A stretch of DNA of 45,106 nucleotides from Embleya hyalina (GCF_003967355.1 NZ_BIFH01000062.1:1-45106); one strand, 5' to 3'. Counted from the stretch's first letter, positions 8,973 through 18,512 are shown. Translations and numbers: made by a program. Notes: generated by a model from the sequence alone, not told the origin.

Positions 8973-10282
8973 GCGTCCTCCTCACGAGACGTGCTCTTGG
9001 CCGCGCCGGCCGACGTGATGGAAATCACCGAGGCCGTCGACGCGTTCGGGCCTGTCGCGCCGGCCGCGGCCGGGCCGGGGGGTGGATCCGAGGCGGGTGC
9101 GGCCGACGGGTGGCGGGTGCGGAAGACCCAGACCCGCAGCAGCAGGAAGCGCACGACGGTGGCGACCACTCCGGCGCCGACCAGCGCGGCCGACTCGAGC
9201 GTTCGGGACGGATCCGCGACGGCGGCGTGCAATCCGGCCAGCACGGCGCTGCTCAGACCCAGGCCGACGACGAACGCCAGGCCGCCCTGGGCCTGATGGC
9301 GCCAGGCACCGGCGCGCCCGCGTACCCCGAAGGTGAAGCGCCGATTGGCCGCCGTGTTGGCGATCGTGGTGACGGTCAGCGCGAGGGCGTTCGCGGCGAG
9401 CGCGTTCAGGCCGTCCCGAAGCAGGACGTACAGCAACAGATGGGCCAGCGTGCTGAGTACGCCGATCGTCGCGAAGCGCGGGAGTTGGGCGCGCATCCCG
9501 GTGGGCAGCCGCGCCTCGCGCACCCGGGCCGGGACCGGGACGCGAAACGTGCCGGCCGCGATCCGCCGGGCGACGCGGGCCATGCCGCGCAGATCGTCGA
9601 TCGCGGTGTGCAACACGTCGACCCGGCTGTCCGGATCGTCGACCCAGTCCACCGGGACCTCGTGGATCCGCAGCCCGTTGCGCTCGGCCAGCAGCAGGAG
9701 TTCGGTGTCGAAGAACCACTCCTCGTCGTGCACGTGCGGCAGCAGCGCGTGGGCGACCACGGTGCGCGCGGCCTTGAAGCCGCACTGGGCGTCGGAGAAG
9801 CGCGCCGCGAACACCCCGCGCAGCAGCAGGTTGTACGACCGCGAGACCACCTCCCGGCGCGGCCCGCGCACCACGTCGGCCGAGCGGGCGAGGCGGGTGC
9901 CGATCGCCAGATCGCTGTGCCCGGTGACCAACGGCGCGATCAGCGGCAGGAACGCGTCCAGGTCGGTGGACAGATCGACGTCCATGTAGGCCACCACGTC
10001 GGCGTCGGACTCGGTCCAGACCTTGCGCAGCGCTCGGCCGCGTCCCTTGCGGTCCAGGTGGACGGCGCGGACGTGCGGGAGTTCGCGCGCCAACTCGCGC
10101 GCCACCGCGTGGGTGCGGTCGGTGCTGGCGTTGTCCGCGACGATGATCCGGAAGGCGTACGGGAAGCCGCGCAGGAGGTAGGCGTGCAGGCGCCGGATGC
10201 TCGCGGTCAGCACGTGCGCCTCGTTGTACACGGGCACCACCACGTCCACGATCCGGGTGCGCGTGGGTGTCGTCAGGCTCAT
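8969..10282 (-). CDS. bifunctional GT2 glycosyltransferase / GtrA-like membrane protein
   Basis: 437 aa. The N-terminal GT2 domain (about 10-245) has VVVPVYNEAHVL, the DNASTDRT nucleotide-sugar segment, the D101-x-D103 metal site, an AQCGFKA loop and the DEEWFFDTEL acceptor motif of dolichol-phosphate-glucose/mannose-type synthases. The C-terminal GtrA domain (about 270-395) has four predicted helices and would help flip or hold the polyprenyl-phosphate sugar. The fusion makes the donor in the cytoplasm and presents it for the coupled GT39 enzyme downstream, which overlaps by 4 nt. Together they form a minimal surface-glycosylation module. The sugar is not determinable from sequence. Confidence 0.92.
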   Translation of the reverse strand: MSLTTPTRTRIVDVVVPVYNEAHVLTASIRRLHAYLLRGFPYAFRIIVADNASTDRTHAVARELARELPHVRAVHLDRKGRGRALRKVWTESDADVVAYMDVDLSTDLDAFLPLIAPLVTGHSDLAIGTRLARSADVVRGPRREVVSRSYNLLLRGVFAARFSDAQCGFKAARTVVAHALLPHVHDEEWFFDTELLLLAERNGLRIHEVPVDWVDDPDSRVDVLHTAIDDLRGMARVARRIAAGTFRVPVPARVREARLPTGMRAQLPRFATIGVLSTLAHLLLYVLLRDGLNALAANALALTVTTIANTAANRRFTFGVRGRAGAWRHQAQGGLAFVVGLGLSSAVLAGLHAAVADPSRTLESAALVGAGVVATVVRFLLLRVWVFRTRHPSAAPASDPPPGPAAAGATGPNASTASVISITSAGAAKSTSREEDA

Positions 10283-10497
10283 GGTCGGACGGTGTCGGGG
10301 CGGCCTGGGAGCAGGATGAGGCGTTTCTTAAGGTGCGATGAGAATCGCGCGAACGCGAGCATGTCGCGGGCCGGGCCCGGATGTGGCCGAGGGGGGACTG
10401 GCGCGGGACGTGCGTGGGATGCGAATCTCGCGTACCGAGACGCCTATGCTGCCGATCGGAAGACCGGCACGGCGCGACACATCGATCCGGAGGTCGG

Positions 10498-11394
10498 ATG
10501 AACACCTCGGCGGGCAGATCAGTCGGCGCGGACTCCCCGCAACCGTTCGTGGAGGCGGCCGAGATCACGGCCGGCGGCTGGGTCTTCAACGCCCGCGTGG
10601 CCGGACCGGCGGCCGGGCGGCCGGTGTTGTTCCTGCACGGCTTCCCGCAGACCTCCGCCTCCTGGACCGCGCAACTGCTCGGCCTGGCCCGGGCCGGCCA
10701 CCGGGCGATCGCCTTCGACCAGCGCGGCTACTCGCCGGGGGCCCGGCCGCCGCAGGAATCGGCCTACGGGCGCGACGAGTTGGTCGGCGACGTGCTCGCC
10801 GTACTGGACACCCTGGGCCTGGACCGGGTGGACCTGGTCGGGCACGACTGGGGTGGCGCGCTGGCGTGGCAGGTCGCGGGGCTGGCGCCGGAGCGGTTGC
10901 ACACGCTGACGGTGGTCTCCACGCCGCATCCGGTCGCGCTGGCCGCGGCGGTCCGGGACGAGACCTCCGGACAGCGCGAACAGTCCTCGTACATCCGGCT
11001 TTTCCGCACGCGCGGCGCGGCCGAGGAGAAGCTGCTCGCCGACGACGCGGCCTATCTGCGCGCGTTGTTCGCCTCCCTGCCCGCCGAGATCGCCGAACGC
11101 CACCTCGCGGTGCTGCGCGAACCGGGCGCGCTCACGGGCGCGTTGAACTGGTACCGGGCGATCGACCCGAAGGTCCTGCGCGACATCGGCGACATCGACA
11201 CCCCGACCCTGTACGTCTGGAGCGACCGGGACGAGGCCTTCGGCCGCACCGCGGCGGAGGCCACCGTCGACTCGGTCACCGGCCCGTACCGCTTCGAGGT
11301 GCTCCGGGACGTGGACCACTGGGTCCCGGAGAACGGCGCGAAGGCCCTGACCGGTCTGCTGCTGGAGCACTTGGCGGCGTTCCCGGCGCGGTGA
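10498..11394 (+). CDS. alpha/beta hydrolase, epoxide-hydrolase-like
   Basis: 298 aa. The ATG at 10498 is chosen for the GGAGGT 4 nt upstream; the in-frame upstream extension is Arg-rich and non-homologous. The oxyanion motif HGFPQT (about 47-52) and nucleophile elbow GHDWGG (D117) place it with Asp-nucleophile hydrolases, which are epoxide hydrolases and dehalogenases rather than Ser esterases. The rest of the triad is visible as an acid in WSDRDEAF and the His in DVDHWVP. The lid region (about 140-220) is helical. Predicted reaction: hydrolysis of an epoxide to a diol through a covalent ester. It stands alone, divergent from the glycosyltransferase operon. Confidence 0.88.
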   Translation: MNTSAGRSVGADSPQPFVEAAEITAGGWVFNARVAGPAAGRPVLFLHGFPQTSASWTAQLLGLARAGHRAIAFDQRGYSPGARPPQESAYGRDELVGDVLAVLDTLGLDRVDLVGHDWGGALAWQVAGLAPERLHTLTVVSTPHPVALAAAVRDETSGQREQSSYIRLFRTRGAAEEKLLADDAAYLRALFASLPAEIAERHLAVLREPGALTGALNWYRAIDPKVLRDIGDIDTPTLYVWSDRDEAFGRTAAEATVDSVTGPYRFEVLRDVDHWVPENGAKALTGLLLEHLAAFPAR

Positions 11395-11407
11395 GGCGAC
11401 CGTGCGC

Positions 11408-11465
11408 GGGCGGGCGGCGGCCGTCACGACGAACGGCGCCCGCCCACCCGCGCCGGGTGGGCGGG
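11408..11465. terminator. strong hairpin between convergent genes
   Basis: CCCGCCCACCC (11439-11449) and GGGTGGGCGGG (11455-11465) form a perfect 11-bp stem with a 5-nt loop. An alternative overlapping stem uses GGGCGGGC at 11408. It separates the hydrolase from the convergent SELENBP1-like gene, which ends at 11474. Confidence 0.75.
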
Positions 11466-11473
11466 ACGCGGGT

Positions 11474-12895
11474 TCAGGGCCGGGGATCCGAGGGGTGGCA
11501 GTAGGAGTCGGACGAGGCGTCGCCGCCCTGGAGCCGGGTCTGGTGCACCCGTCGGCCGCGGAACTCCTCACCGTGCGGGAAGAAGCGCTCGTCGACCGAC
11601 AGGCCGCCGTGCGCGGTGTCCGCGTCGAGCTTGACCAGCCACGGCTCGACACCGTCCGGGTAGAACTGGTCGTCCCACGAGCCGTACAGCGAGTTGGTCA
11701 GATAGACCCGCCGTCCGTCCCGGCTGATCTCGACCATCTGCGGCCCGCCGGTGAGCGGGACCTCGGGCGCCCGGGGGTGCGGCACCCGACCGGCGATGCC
11801 GCCCAGCCGGACGGACGCGGTGCGCCGGGGGCGGAACGGGTCGGCGACGTCGTACTGGATCAACTCACCGGTCCCCCAGGCCGATATGTACAACCAGCGG
11901 TCGTCGACCGACAGGTTGATGTCGGTGATCAGCGGCGGCACGGCACCGAACGGCCGGATCACCGGCGGGAGTCGATCCGGCTCGGCGGCCTCGGCGGGGA
12001 TCGTGATCACCTTTCGGACGGCGAACTCGTCGCCGTCGCGGTGCCACAACCACACCGACGCCGACAGGTCCGTCACGTCCACCACGACGCCGACGAATCC
12101 CCAGGTCGCCCGCGGATCGTGGGCCGGACGCAGCTCCAGCACCATCTGGTGTCGATCGCCCAGGTCCAGCCGCTGGAGGTGCCGGCCGGAGTGCAGTTCC
12201 CAAAAGTGCAGCGCGTGGCCGTAGCGCCGGCCGAGCAGCAGTTCGGCGTCGACGCCGTTCTCGATCATCGAGGGGGTGCCCCACTCGCTGGTCACCGCGA
12301 CGTCGTGGTTCAGGTGCCACCACACGTCGTACGCCAGGTGTTGGGGGCCGCGGTCGCTCTCCCAGGCCCGCCGCACCTCGAACGTGTCGTGATCGAGCAG
12401 GGCGACACCACCGGGCCCGTCGGCTCCGCCCGCACCGCCCAGGCAGGACAGGAAGACGCCGTCGGGACCGCAGTGCAGCGTGTGCGGGCGCGAATAGCCC
12501 GCCCGGTCGGCGAGTTCCTTGGCCTCGATGGTCTTCAGGAGGGTCGGACGGGTCGGATCGGGCCGGGTGTCGAACACGTGCAGGCGCGAGGAACGCAGTC
12601 CGGGCGCGAGCAGGTAGCGCCGTTCGGGATGCTCGTGGCAGGCGTGCGCGAGGGCGCTGGAGCAGGCGTTCCAGCCGAAGTGGTGCAGTTCGTCCCCGGT
12701 GCCGCTCACCTCGACCAGACTCAACACCCGCCCGTACGAGGGGGACTCCGGGTCGGTATCGACGGTGAACAACGCGTCGGGGCGCTGCTCGGTGCGGTCG
12801 AAGCCGACGATGTAGGCGAGTTTCTCCGGGGGCGCGGCGATCGCGTCCTCCGGTGTGCGGTAGAGAGTGGGGTCACCGTGCTCGGTCTCGGTCAT
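11474..12895 (-). CDS. selenium-binding protein 1 (SBP56) / methanethiol oxidase family
   Basis: 473 aa, ATG with GAGGAGAGAAGG upstream. It is full-length for the SELENBP1 family, with the hallmark HHFGWNACSSALAH (about 71-84, including the conserved Cys78), RRYLLAPGLRSSRLHVFDT, SRPHTLHCGPDG and RVYLTNSLYGSWDDQFYPDG segments of the seven-bladed propeller. Characterised members (bacterial MtoX and human SELENBP1) oxidise methanethiol to formaldehyde, H2S and H2O2 using a copper site. The His-rich motifs needed for metal binding (HHFGW, HTLHCG) are present. No signal peptide is seen, so it would be cytoplasmic. No sulfur-metabolism gene lies beside it. Confidence 0.9.
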   Translation of the reverse strand: MTETEHGDPTLYRTPEDAIAAPPEKLAYIVGFDRTEQRPDALFTVDTDPESPSYGRVLSLVEVSGTGDELHHFGWNACSSALAHACHEHPERRYLLAPGLRSSRLHVFDTRPDPTRPTLLKTIEAKELADRAGYSRPHTLHCGPDGVFLSCLGGAGGADGPGGVALLDHDTFEVRRAWESDRGPQHLAYDVWWHLNHDVAVTSEWGTPSMIENGVDAELLLGRRYGHALHFWELHSGRHLQRLDLGDRHQMVLELRPAHDPRATWGFVGVVVDVTDLSASVWLWHRDGDEFAVRKVITIPAEAAEPDRLPPVIRPFGAVPPLITDINLSVDDRWLYISAWGTGELIQYDVADPFRPRRTASVRLGGIAGRVPHPRAPEVPLTGGPQMVEISRDGRRVYLTNSLYGSWDDQFYPDGVEPWLVKLDADTAHGGLSVDERFFPHGEEFRGRRVHQTRLQGGDASSDSYCHPSDPRP

Positions 12896-12961
12896 GCCTT
12901 CTCTCCTCGGTTCATACGTCGAAGATGGACACGCAATTCCTCGGCGGGGGCGGACTCTCCC

Positions 12962-13471
12962 TCACTCCTCCCACAGGCCCGCCACCGTCAGGCCCGGGTC
13001 GATGTCGGCGAGCGCGCTGGTGGGGTCGAGGGTGGGCAGGACGCGGTGGGTGGCGGCGGCGTGCGCGTAGACGAGCAGCAGGTCCTCGGCGGTCCAGCGG
13101 ACCGAGGGCCAGACCGCGTCGCGGCCGGGACTCAGTCGGGTCAGGCGGGTGTGGAACTCGTCGAGCTCGGCCGGGTTGGTGAAGCTCCGGGCGGCCTCGA
13201 TCGCATCGCGATCGGTGCGCAGCAGGGCGTGTGTGGGCACCACGGGGACGCGCATCACCGCGTCGGGATCGCCGTCCGACATGCCCATGCCGCGCGCGAC
13301 GCGGTGCAGCGCCGAGGCCATCAACAGCGCGACCAGCAACCCGCTGTCCTCGCGCACTCCCCCGGACGGGAAGAACCTCGCGTCCCAGAAGTGTTGTTCG
13401 GCGTTCAGGTGCTCGCGCACGAGCATGCAGCCGACGCCCACGCAGCTCTGCGGCAGGGTTCTGGCAGCCAT
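12962..13471 (-). CDS. conserved protein of unknown function
   Basis: 169 aa. I do not recognise the family. The N-terminus has a Cys pair (SCVGVGCM), then HFWDARFFPSGGVREDSGLLVALLMASALHRVARGMGMS, which looks alpha-helical and soluble. The C-terminal half holds SVRWTAEDLLLVYAHAAATHRVLPTL. There is no signal peptide or transmembrane helix. No Shine-Dalgarno sequence precedes the ATG; a TACCGT hexamer ends 6 nt before it, so a leaderless transcript is possible. The upstream gap (13472-13589) is locally AT-rich. Codon bias supports a real gene. Confidence 0.7.
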   Translation of the reverse strand: MAARTLPQSCVGVGCMLVREHLNAEQHFWDARFFPSGGVREDSGLLVALLMASALHRVARGMGMSDGDPDAVMRVPVVPTHALLRTDRDAIEAARSFTNPAELDEFHTRLTRLSPGRDAVWPSVRWTAEDLLLVYAHAAATHRVLPTLDPTSALADIDPGLTVAGLWEE

Positions 13472-13589
13472 GCCGCTACGGTACGGCTCCGGTGGCGCGC
13501 CGTGGCGCGCTTTCGGTTATTTACGACAAGGGCCTCTTTATGGTGTTGGCGAGCCGTACGACCATCACCCTCGGGCCGCCCCTCCCGGC

Positions 13590-14381
13590 TCAGCCCAGCT
13601 GGATCGATCGTTTCGACAGCCCGAACCAGAAGCCGTCGATCACCTGGCGCAGCGTGTCCAGGTCCTCGTGTCCGGCGCCGAGCGAGACGAACAGCGGGGC
13701 CAGGTGCTCGGTGCGCGGGTGGGCCAGGCGCGCGGCCGGCGCCTTGTGCGCGAAGTCGAGCAGCGCGTCCAGGTCGCCCGCGCGAAACGCCTCGTCGCCC
13801 CAGTGGTCGAACTCGGCCGACCACCCCGGCACCGGCGCCTCGGCCCGGGGATCCAGGCCGCGCAGGTTGTGCGTGAAGAAGCCGCTGCCGACGATCAGCA
13901 CCCCCTCGTCGCGCAGGTCGGCGAGCCGGCGCCCGACCCGGAACAGCTCCACGGGGTCGAGCGTGGGCAGCGACATCTGCAGGACGGGTACGTCGGCGTC
14001 GGGATACATCTCCACCAGGGGCACGTAGGCGCCGTGGTCGAGGCCGCGCTCGGGCGCGTCGCGCACGTCCGGCCCGAGCAGCGCCCGCACCCGCTCCGCC
14101 AGCCGGGGCGCGCCGGGGGCGGGGTAGGCGACCCGGTAGTAGTGCTCGGGGAAGCCGCCGAAGTCGTACACGAGCGGGACGGTGCGGGTGGCCCCCAGCG
14201 CGATCGGGGCGTCCTCCCAGTGCGCGGACACCATCAGCACGGCCGTGGGCCGGGGCAGGTCGGCGGACCACGCGGCCAGCTGGCCGGTCCACAACGCGTC
14301 GTCCGCGAGCGGCGGCGCGCCGTGACCGAGATAGACGACGGGCATACGCGACACGGCGGGCCGCGACGAGGTGGTCTCCAT
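13590..14381 (-). CDS. class III extradiol dioxygenase, 4,5-DOPA-dioxygenase family
   Basis: 263 aa. The LigB/DODA fold is intact. Metal and catalytic histidines are visible as H20 (LGHGAPPL), H54 (SAHWEDAP), H116 (LDHGAYVPL) and H171 (FFTHNLRGL), with a late His in RTEHLAPLFVSLGA. Bacterial homologues (E. coli YgiD) cleave DOPA or other catechols extradiolically; the native substrate is often unknown. The ATG has no Shine-Dalgarno but TATTCT ends 6 nt before it, and TTGTTG sits 17 nt further upstream, so a leaderless promoter is likely. The AT-rich 14395-14420 stretch, with GAAC repeated around ATA on the minus strand, could also hold an operator. Confidence 0.9.
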   Translation of the reverse strand: METTSSRPAVSRMPVVYLGHGAPPLADDALWTGQLAAWSADLPRPTAVLMVSAHWEDAPIALGATRTVPLVYDFGGFPEHYYRVAYPAPGAPRLAERVRALLGPDVRDAPERGLDHGAYVPLVEMYPDADVPVLQMSLPTLDPVELFRVGRRLADLRDEGVLIVGSGFFTHNLRGLDPRAEAPVPGWSAEFDHWGDEAFRAGDLDALLDFAHKAPAARLAHPRTEHLAPLFVSLGAGHEDLDTLRQVIDGFWFGLSKRSIQLG

Positions 14382-14386
14382 ACGAC

Positions 14387-14416
14387 CAGAATACCAAGTA
14401 GTTCTATGTTCAACAA
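14387..14416 (-). promoter_or_regulatory. candidate leaderless promoter of the extradiol dioxygenase
   Basis: On the minus strand TTGTTG, a 17-nt spacer and TATTCT are followed by 6 nt and the ATG. No ribosome-binding site is present. Local AT content is far above the surroundings. Confidence 0.4.
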
Positions 14417-14507
14417 TTGACCCGGCAGAAGGAACGACACCCCGAACGCCGTCGGGAGTAATCCACTGGCCGTCGCCCCCGGGGTGCCACTTATCCTTGA
14501 CCCCGTA

Positions 14508-17500
14508 ATGGGAACGCCAGTAGCCACATCTCAGCTCGCCGACCTCCAGGCGCGCCTGCCCCACCTGATGCTTCGGGATCAGGACCGTCTGCGCCGTCGC
14601 CTCGACCGGACCCGCAAGAGCCGCAAGGGCCCGCAGCAGGTCGCCGAGACCGAGAGCCTGATCGCCGCGTTCGACGCCGCCGAGACACGGGTCGCGAACC
14701 GGCGCGCCGCCGTGCCCACGATCGGCTACCCCGAGGCGCTGCCGGTCAGCCAAAAGAAGGACGACATCCTCGCCGCGATCCGCGACCACCAGGTCGTGAT
14801 CGTCGCGGGCGAGACCGGCTCGGGCAAGACCACCCAGATCCCGAAGATCTGTCTGGAGCTGGGCCGGGGCGTCCAGGGCCTGATCGGCCACACCCAGCCG
14901 CGCCGGATCGCCGCACGCACGGTCGGCGACCGCATCGCCGAGGAGCTGGGCGGACAACTCGGCGACGTGGTCGGCTACAAGGTCCGCTTCAACGACCAGT
15001 CGAGCGATCACACCCTGGTCAAGCTGATGACCGACGGCATCCTGCTCGCCGAGGTGCAGAACGACCGGTTGCTGCGCCAATACGACACGCTGATCATCGA
15101 CGAGGCGCACGAACGCAGCCTCAACATCGACTTCCTGCTCGGCTACCTCAAACAGCTGCTGCCGCGCCGCCCCGACCTCAAGGTGATCATCACCTCGGCG
15201 ACGATCGACCCCGAGCGCTTCTCGCAGCACTTCGACGACGCGCCGATCATCGAGGTCTCCGGCCGTACCTACCCGGTCGAGGTGCGCTATCGCCCGCTGG
15301 TCGCGGAGGTCGACGAGGACGAGGACGACGAGGAGGGCGGCGGGAAGCGCCGACCCGACGACCGCGACCAGGTCCAGGCGATCGGCGACGCGGTCGACGA
15401 ACTGCTCGGCGAGGCGTCCGGCGACATCCTGGTCTTCCTCAGCGGCGAGCGCGAGATCCGGGACACCGCAGAGGCGCTGAACAAACGCCGGCTGCGCGAC
15501 ACCGAGGTGCTGCCCCTGTACGCCCGGCTGTCCGCGGCCGAGCAACATCGGGTCTTCCAGCAGCACACCGGCCGGCGGATCGTGCTCGCGACCAACGTCG
15601 CGGAGACCTCGCTGACCGTGCCGGGCATCAAGTACGTGATCGACCCGGGCACCGCGCGCATCTCCCGCTACAGCCTGCGCACCAAGGTGCAGCGGCTGCC
15701 GATCGAGGCCGTCTCGCAGGCCTCGGCCAATCAGCGCAAGGGCCGCAGCGGGCGCACCTCCGACGGCATCTGCATCCGGCTGTACTCCGAGGAGGACTTC
15801 GAGTCGCGGCCCGAATTCACCGATCCGGAGATCCTGCGCACCAACCTGGCCTCGGTCATCCTGCAGATGACCGCGCTCGGCCTGGGCGACATCGCCGCGT
15901 TCCCGTTCGTGGAGCCGCCGGATCGGCGCAACATCAAGGACGGCGTACAACTGCTCCAGGAGCTGGGCGCGCTCGACCCCGACGAGCCGGACGTGCGCAA
16001 GCGGCTGACCCCGATCGGGCGCAAGTTGTCCCAGCTGCCGGTGGACCCGCGCCTGGCCCGGATGATCCTGGAGGCGGACCGCATCGGCGTGGTCCGCGAG
16101 GTGCTGATCATCGCCTCCGCGCTGTCCATCCAGGACCCGCGCGAGCGGCCCACCGAGCACCAGCAGCACGCCGACCAGTTGCACGCGCGGTTCGCGGACA
16201 AGGAGTCCGACTTCCTCGCGTATCTCAACCTGTGGAACTACATCAGGGAACAGCGCGACGAGCTGTCCTCCAGCCGGTTCCGCAAGATGTGCAAGAGCGA
16301 GTTCCTGCACTATCTGCGCATACGCGAATGGCAGGACCTGCACAGCCAGTTGCGCTCCGCCGCCAAGTCGCTGGGGATCGAGGCGACCGGCGAGCCGAAG
16401 GAGCCGAACACCCAGCACATCCACACCGCGATCCTGTCCGGTCTGCTCTCGCACATCGGCCTGATGGACCCGGCCAAGCGCGAGTACGGCGGCGCGCGCG
16501 GCACCCGCTTCTCGGTCTTCCCCGGCTCGGCGCTGTTCAAGAAGCCGCCGCGGTGGGTGATGGCCGCCGAACTCGTCGAGACCTCCCGGCTGTGGGCCCG
16601 GATCGCCGGCCGGATCGAGCCGGAGTGGATCGAACCGCTGGCCGGGCACCTGATCAAGCGCACCTACAGCGAGCCGCACTGGGAACAGAAGATGGCCGCG
16701 GTGATGGCCTTCGAGAAGGTCACGCTCTACGGCGTGCCGATCGTGGCCGCGCGCAAGGTCGGCTACGGCAAGGTCGATCCGGAGCTGTCGCGCGAACTGT
16801 TCATCCGGCACGCCCTGGTGGAGGGCGACTGGCGCACGCACCACAAGTTCTTCGCGGCCAACCGGCGACTGCTCGCCGACGTCGAGGAGCTGGAACACCG
16901 GGCCCGGCGACGGGACATCATGGTCGACGACGAGACCCTGTTCGACTTCTACGACGAGCGGGTCCCGGCCGACGTGGTCTCCGGGCGGCACTTCGACGGG
17001 TGGTGGAAGAAGGCCCACCGCACCGATCCGGACCTGCTGAGCTTCGAGAAGTCCATGCTGATCAACGCCAAGGCCGGCGGGATCACCGAGGAGGACTACC
17101 CGAACACGTGGGTCGAGGAGGGTCTGGAGCTGGCGCTGACCTACCAGTTCGAACCCGGCTCGAACGCCGACGGGGTGACCGCGCACATCCCGGTCGCGGT
17201 GCTCAACCAGCTCTCCGGCGAGGGCTTCGAGTGGCAGATCCCGGGGCTGCGCGAGGAGTTGGTGACCTCCTACATCCGGTCCCTGCCCAAGGGCATCCGG
17301 CGCGGCTTCGTGCCGGCGCCGGACTACGCGCGGGCGATCCTGGCCCGCCTGACCCCGCGCCGGGGCTCCCTGGTGGACGGCCTGGAGCGGGAGTTGAGCC
17401 GGATGGCCGGGATGCCGGTCAAGCGGGAGGGCTGGGACCTCGCGAAGGTGCCCGAGCATCTGCGGATGACCTTCCGGGTGCTCGACGACGACCGGCGCGT

Positions 17501-18461
17501 GCTCGCCGAGGGCAAGGATCTGGACGCGCTGAAGCTGAAGCTGCGCGAGCGCATGCGGGCGGCGGTGTCCGAGGCGGCGAGCACGCTGGACATCGAGCGC
17601 GCCGGCGTCACCACGTGGGATCTGGGCGAGTTGCCGCGCGTGGTCGAGCAGCGGCGCGGGCCGCTGGTGGTCAAGGCGTATCCGGCGCTGGTCGACGAGG
17701 GCGGCTCGGTGGCGGTGCGGCTGTTCGACAGCGAACCGGAGCAGTCGCGCGCGATGCGGGACGGGACGCGGCGCCTGGTGTTGCTCAACGTGCAGTCGCC
17801 GGTCAAGCAGATCCAGGGCCGACTGCCCAACATGGCCAAGCTGACGCTCAGTCACAACCCGCACGGGGGCATCGATCCGCTCTTCGAGGACATCCTCGCG
17901 TGCGCGGCGGACATGCTGATCCGGGACGCGGGCGGGCCGGTGTGGGACGAGCCGGGCTTCGTACGGCTGCGCGATCGGGTCAAGGCGGGGCTGCCCCGGC
18001 TGACCGAGGACACGGTGGTCAAGGTCGAGCGCATCCTGGGCGCCTCCCACGGCGTGGCCGGGCGGCTGAAGGCGACCCGCAGTCCGGCGCTGGCCCCGGC
18101 GCTGGCCGACCTGAAGGCGCAGTACACGGCGCTGGTGCACAAGGGCTTCGTGACCGAGGCGGGGTGGCGCCGGTTGCCCGACGTGCACCGCTATCTGCAG
18201 GCGATGGAGCGCCGGTTGCAGCGGCTGGAGGCGGACCCGGTGCGGGATCGCGAGCGCATGCAGAAGGTCCATCAGATCCAGGCGGCGTACCGGGACTTGA
18301 TGGACCATCAGGCAAAGGGTGCGCCGATTCCGGCCGAGGTGGCGGCGGTGCGCTGGCAGATCGAGGAGTTGCGGGTGAGCTATTTCGCCCAGTCGCTCGG
18401 CACCCCGCAGCCGGTGTCGGACAAGCGGATCCTGAAGACGATCGAGGAACTGGGCGGGTAG
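14508..18461 (+). CDS. hrpA: ATP-dependent DEAH-box RNA helicase HrpA
   Basis: 1317 aa from the ATG at 14508; an in-frame GTG at 14484 is possible, and neither has a Shine-Dalgarno. The DEAH helicase core carries Walker A GETGSGKT (about 101-108), TQPRR, DEAHERS (about 198-204), the ITSATID motif III, an acidic Glu/Asp-rich insertion (about 265-280), and motif VI QRKGRSGRT. HA2/OB-type domains follow, then the long C-terminal DUF3418-like region typical of HrpA (about 700-1310). The length matches the usual 1,300 aa. HrpA unwinds RNA and, in E. coli, rescues stalled or collided ribosomes. TATCCT at 14492 may be the -10 of a short-leader transcript. Confidence 0.95.
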   Translation: MGTPVATSQLADLQARLPHLMLRDQDRLRRRLDRTRKSRKGPQQVAETESLIAAFDAAETRVANRRAAVPTIGYPEALPVSQKKDDILAAIRDHQVVIVAGETGSGKTTQIPKICLELGRGVQGLIGHTQPRRIAARTVGDRIAEELGGQLGDVVGYKVRFNDQSSDHTLVKLMTDGILLAEVQNDRLLRQYDTLIIDEAHERSLNIDFLLGYLKQLLPRRPDLKVIITSATIDPERFSQHFDDAPIIEVSGRTYPVEVRYRPLVAEVDEDEDDEEGGGKRRPDDRDQVQAIGDAVDELLGEASGDILVFLSGEREIRDTAEALNKRRLRDTEVLPLYARLSAAEQHRVFQQHTGRRIVLATNVAETSLTVPGIKYVIDPGTARISRYSLRTKVQRLPIEAVSQASANQRKGRSGRTSDGICIRLYSEEDFESRPEFTDPEILRTNLASVILQMTALGLGDIAAFPFVEPPDRRNIKDGVQLLQELGALDPDEPDVRKRLTPIGRKLSQLPVDPRLARMILEADRIGVVREVLIIASALSIQDPRERPTEHQQHADQLHARFADKESDFLAYLNLWNYIREQRDELSSSRFRKMCKSEFLHYLRIREWQDLHSQLRSAAKSLGIEATGEPKEPNTQHIHTAILSGLLSHIGLMDPAKREYGGARGTRFSVFPGSALFKKPPRWVMAAELVETSRLWARIAGRIEPEWIEPLAGHLIKRTYSEPHWEQKMAAVMAFEKVTLYGVPIVAARKVGYGKVDPELSRELFIRHALVEGDWRTHHKFFAANRRLLADVEELEHRARRRDIMVDDETLFDFYDERVPADVVSGRHFDGWWKKAHRTDPDLLSFEKSMLINAKAGGITEEDYPNTWVEEGLELALTYQFEPGSNADGVTAHIPVAVLNQLSGEGFEWQIPGLREELVTSYIRSLPKGIRRGFVPAPDYARAILARLTPRRGSLVDGLERELSRMAGMPVKREGWDLAKVPEHLRMTFRVLDDDRRVLAEGKDLDALKLKLRERMRAAVSEAASTLDIERAGVTTWDLGELPRVVEQRRGPLVVKAYPALVDEGGSVAVRLFDSEPEQSRAMRDGTRRLVLLNVQSPVKQIQGRLPNMAKLTLSHNPHGGIDPLFEDILACAADMLIRDAGGPVWDEPGFVRLRDRVKAGLPRLTEDTVVKVERILGASHGVAGRLKATRSPALAPALADLKAQYTALVHKGFVTEAGWRRLPDVHRYLQAMERRLQRLEADPVRDRERMQKVHQIQAAYRDLMDHQAKGAPIPAEVAAVRWQIEELRVSYFAQSLGTPQPVSDKRILKTIEELGG

Positions 18462-18466
18462 CGGCG

Positions 18467-18503
18467 GGCGGTGCGGCGGGCCCGGGGAGCCTCGGGCACC
18501 GCC
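18467..18503. terminator. hairpin after hrpA
   Basis: GGCGGTGC (18467-18474) pairs perfectly with GCACCGCC (18496-18503), and an inner CCCG/CGGG extends it. It lies between the helicase stop and the convergent YiaA/B-like gene. Confidence 0.55.
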
Positions 18504-18512
18504 GGCCCGCGT

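Noticed and set aside
10426-10440. TCTCG-CGTAC-CGAGA inverted repeat upstream of the epoxide-hydrolase-like gene
   Set aside because: Only 5-bp arms in GC-rich DNA and no promoter elements at a suitable distance; expected by chance.
13590-18308. Minus-strand open frame of over 1,500 codons extending the dioxygenase gene across hrpA
   Set aside because: It runs antisense to the complete HrpA helicase. GC-rich DNA keeps such frames open. Only the C-terminal 263 codons show dioxygenase homology.
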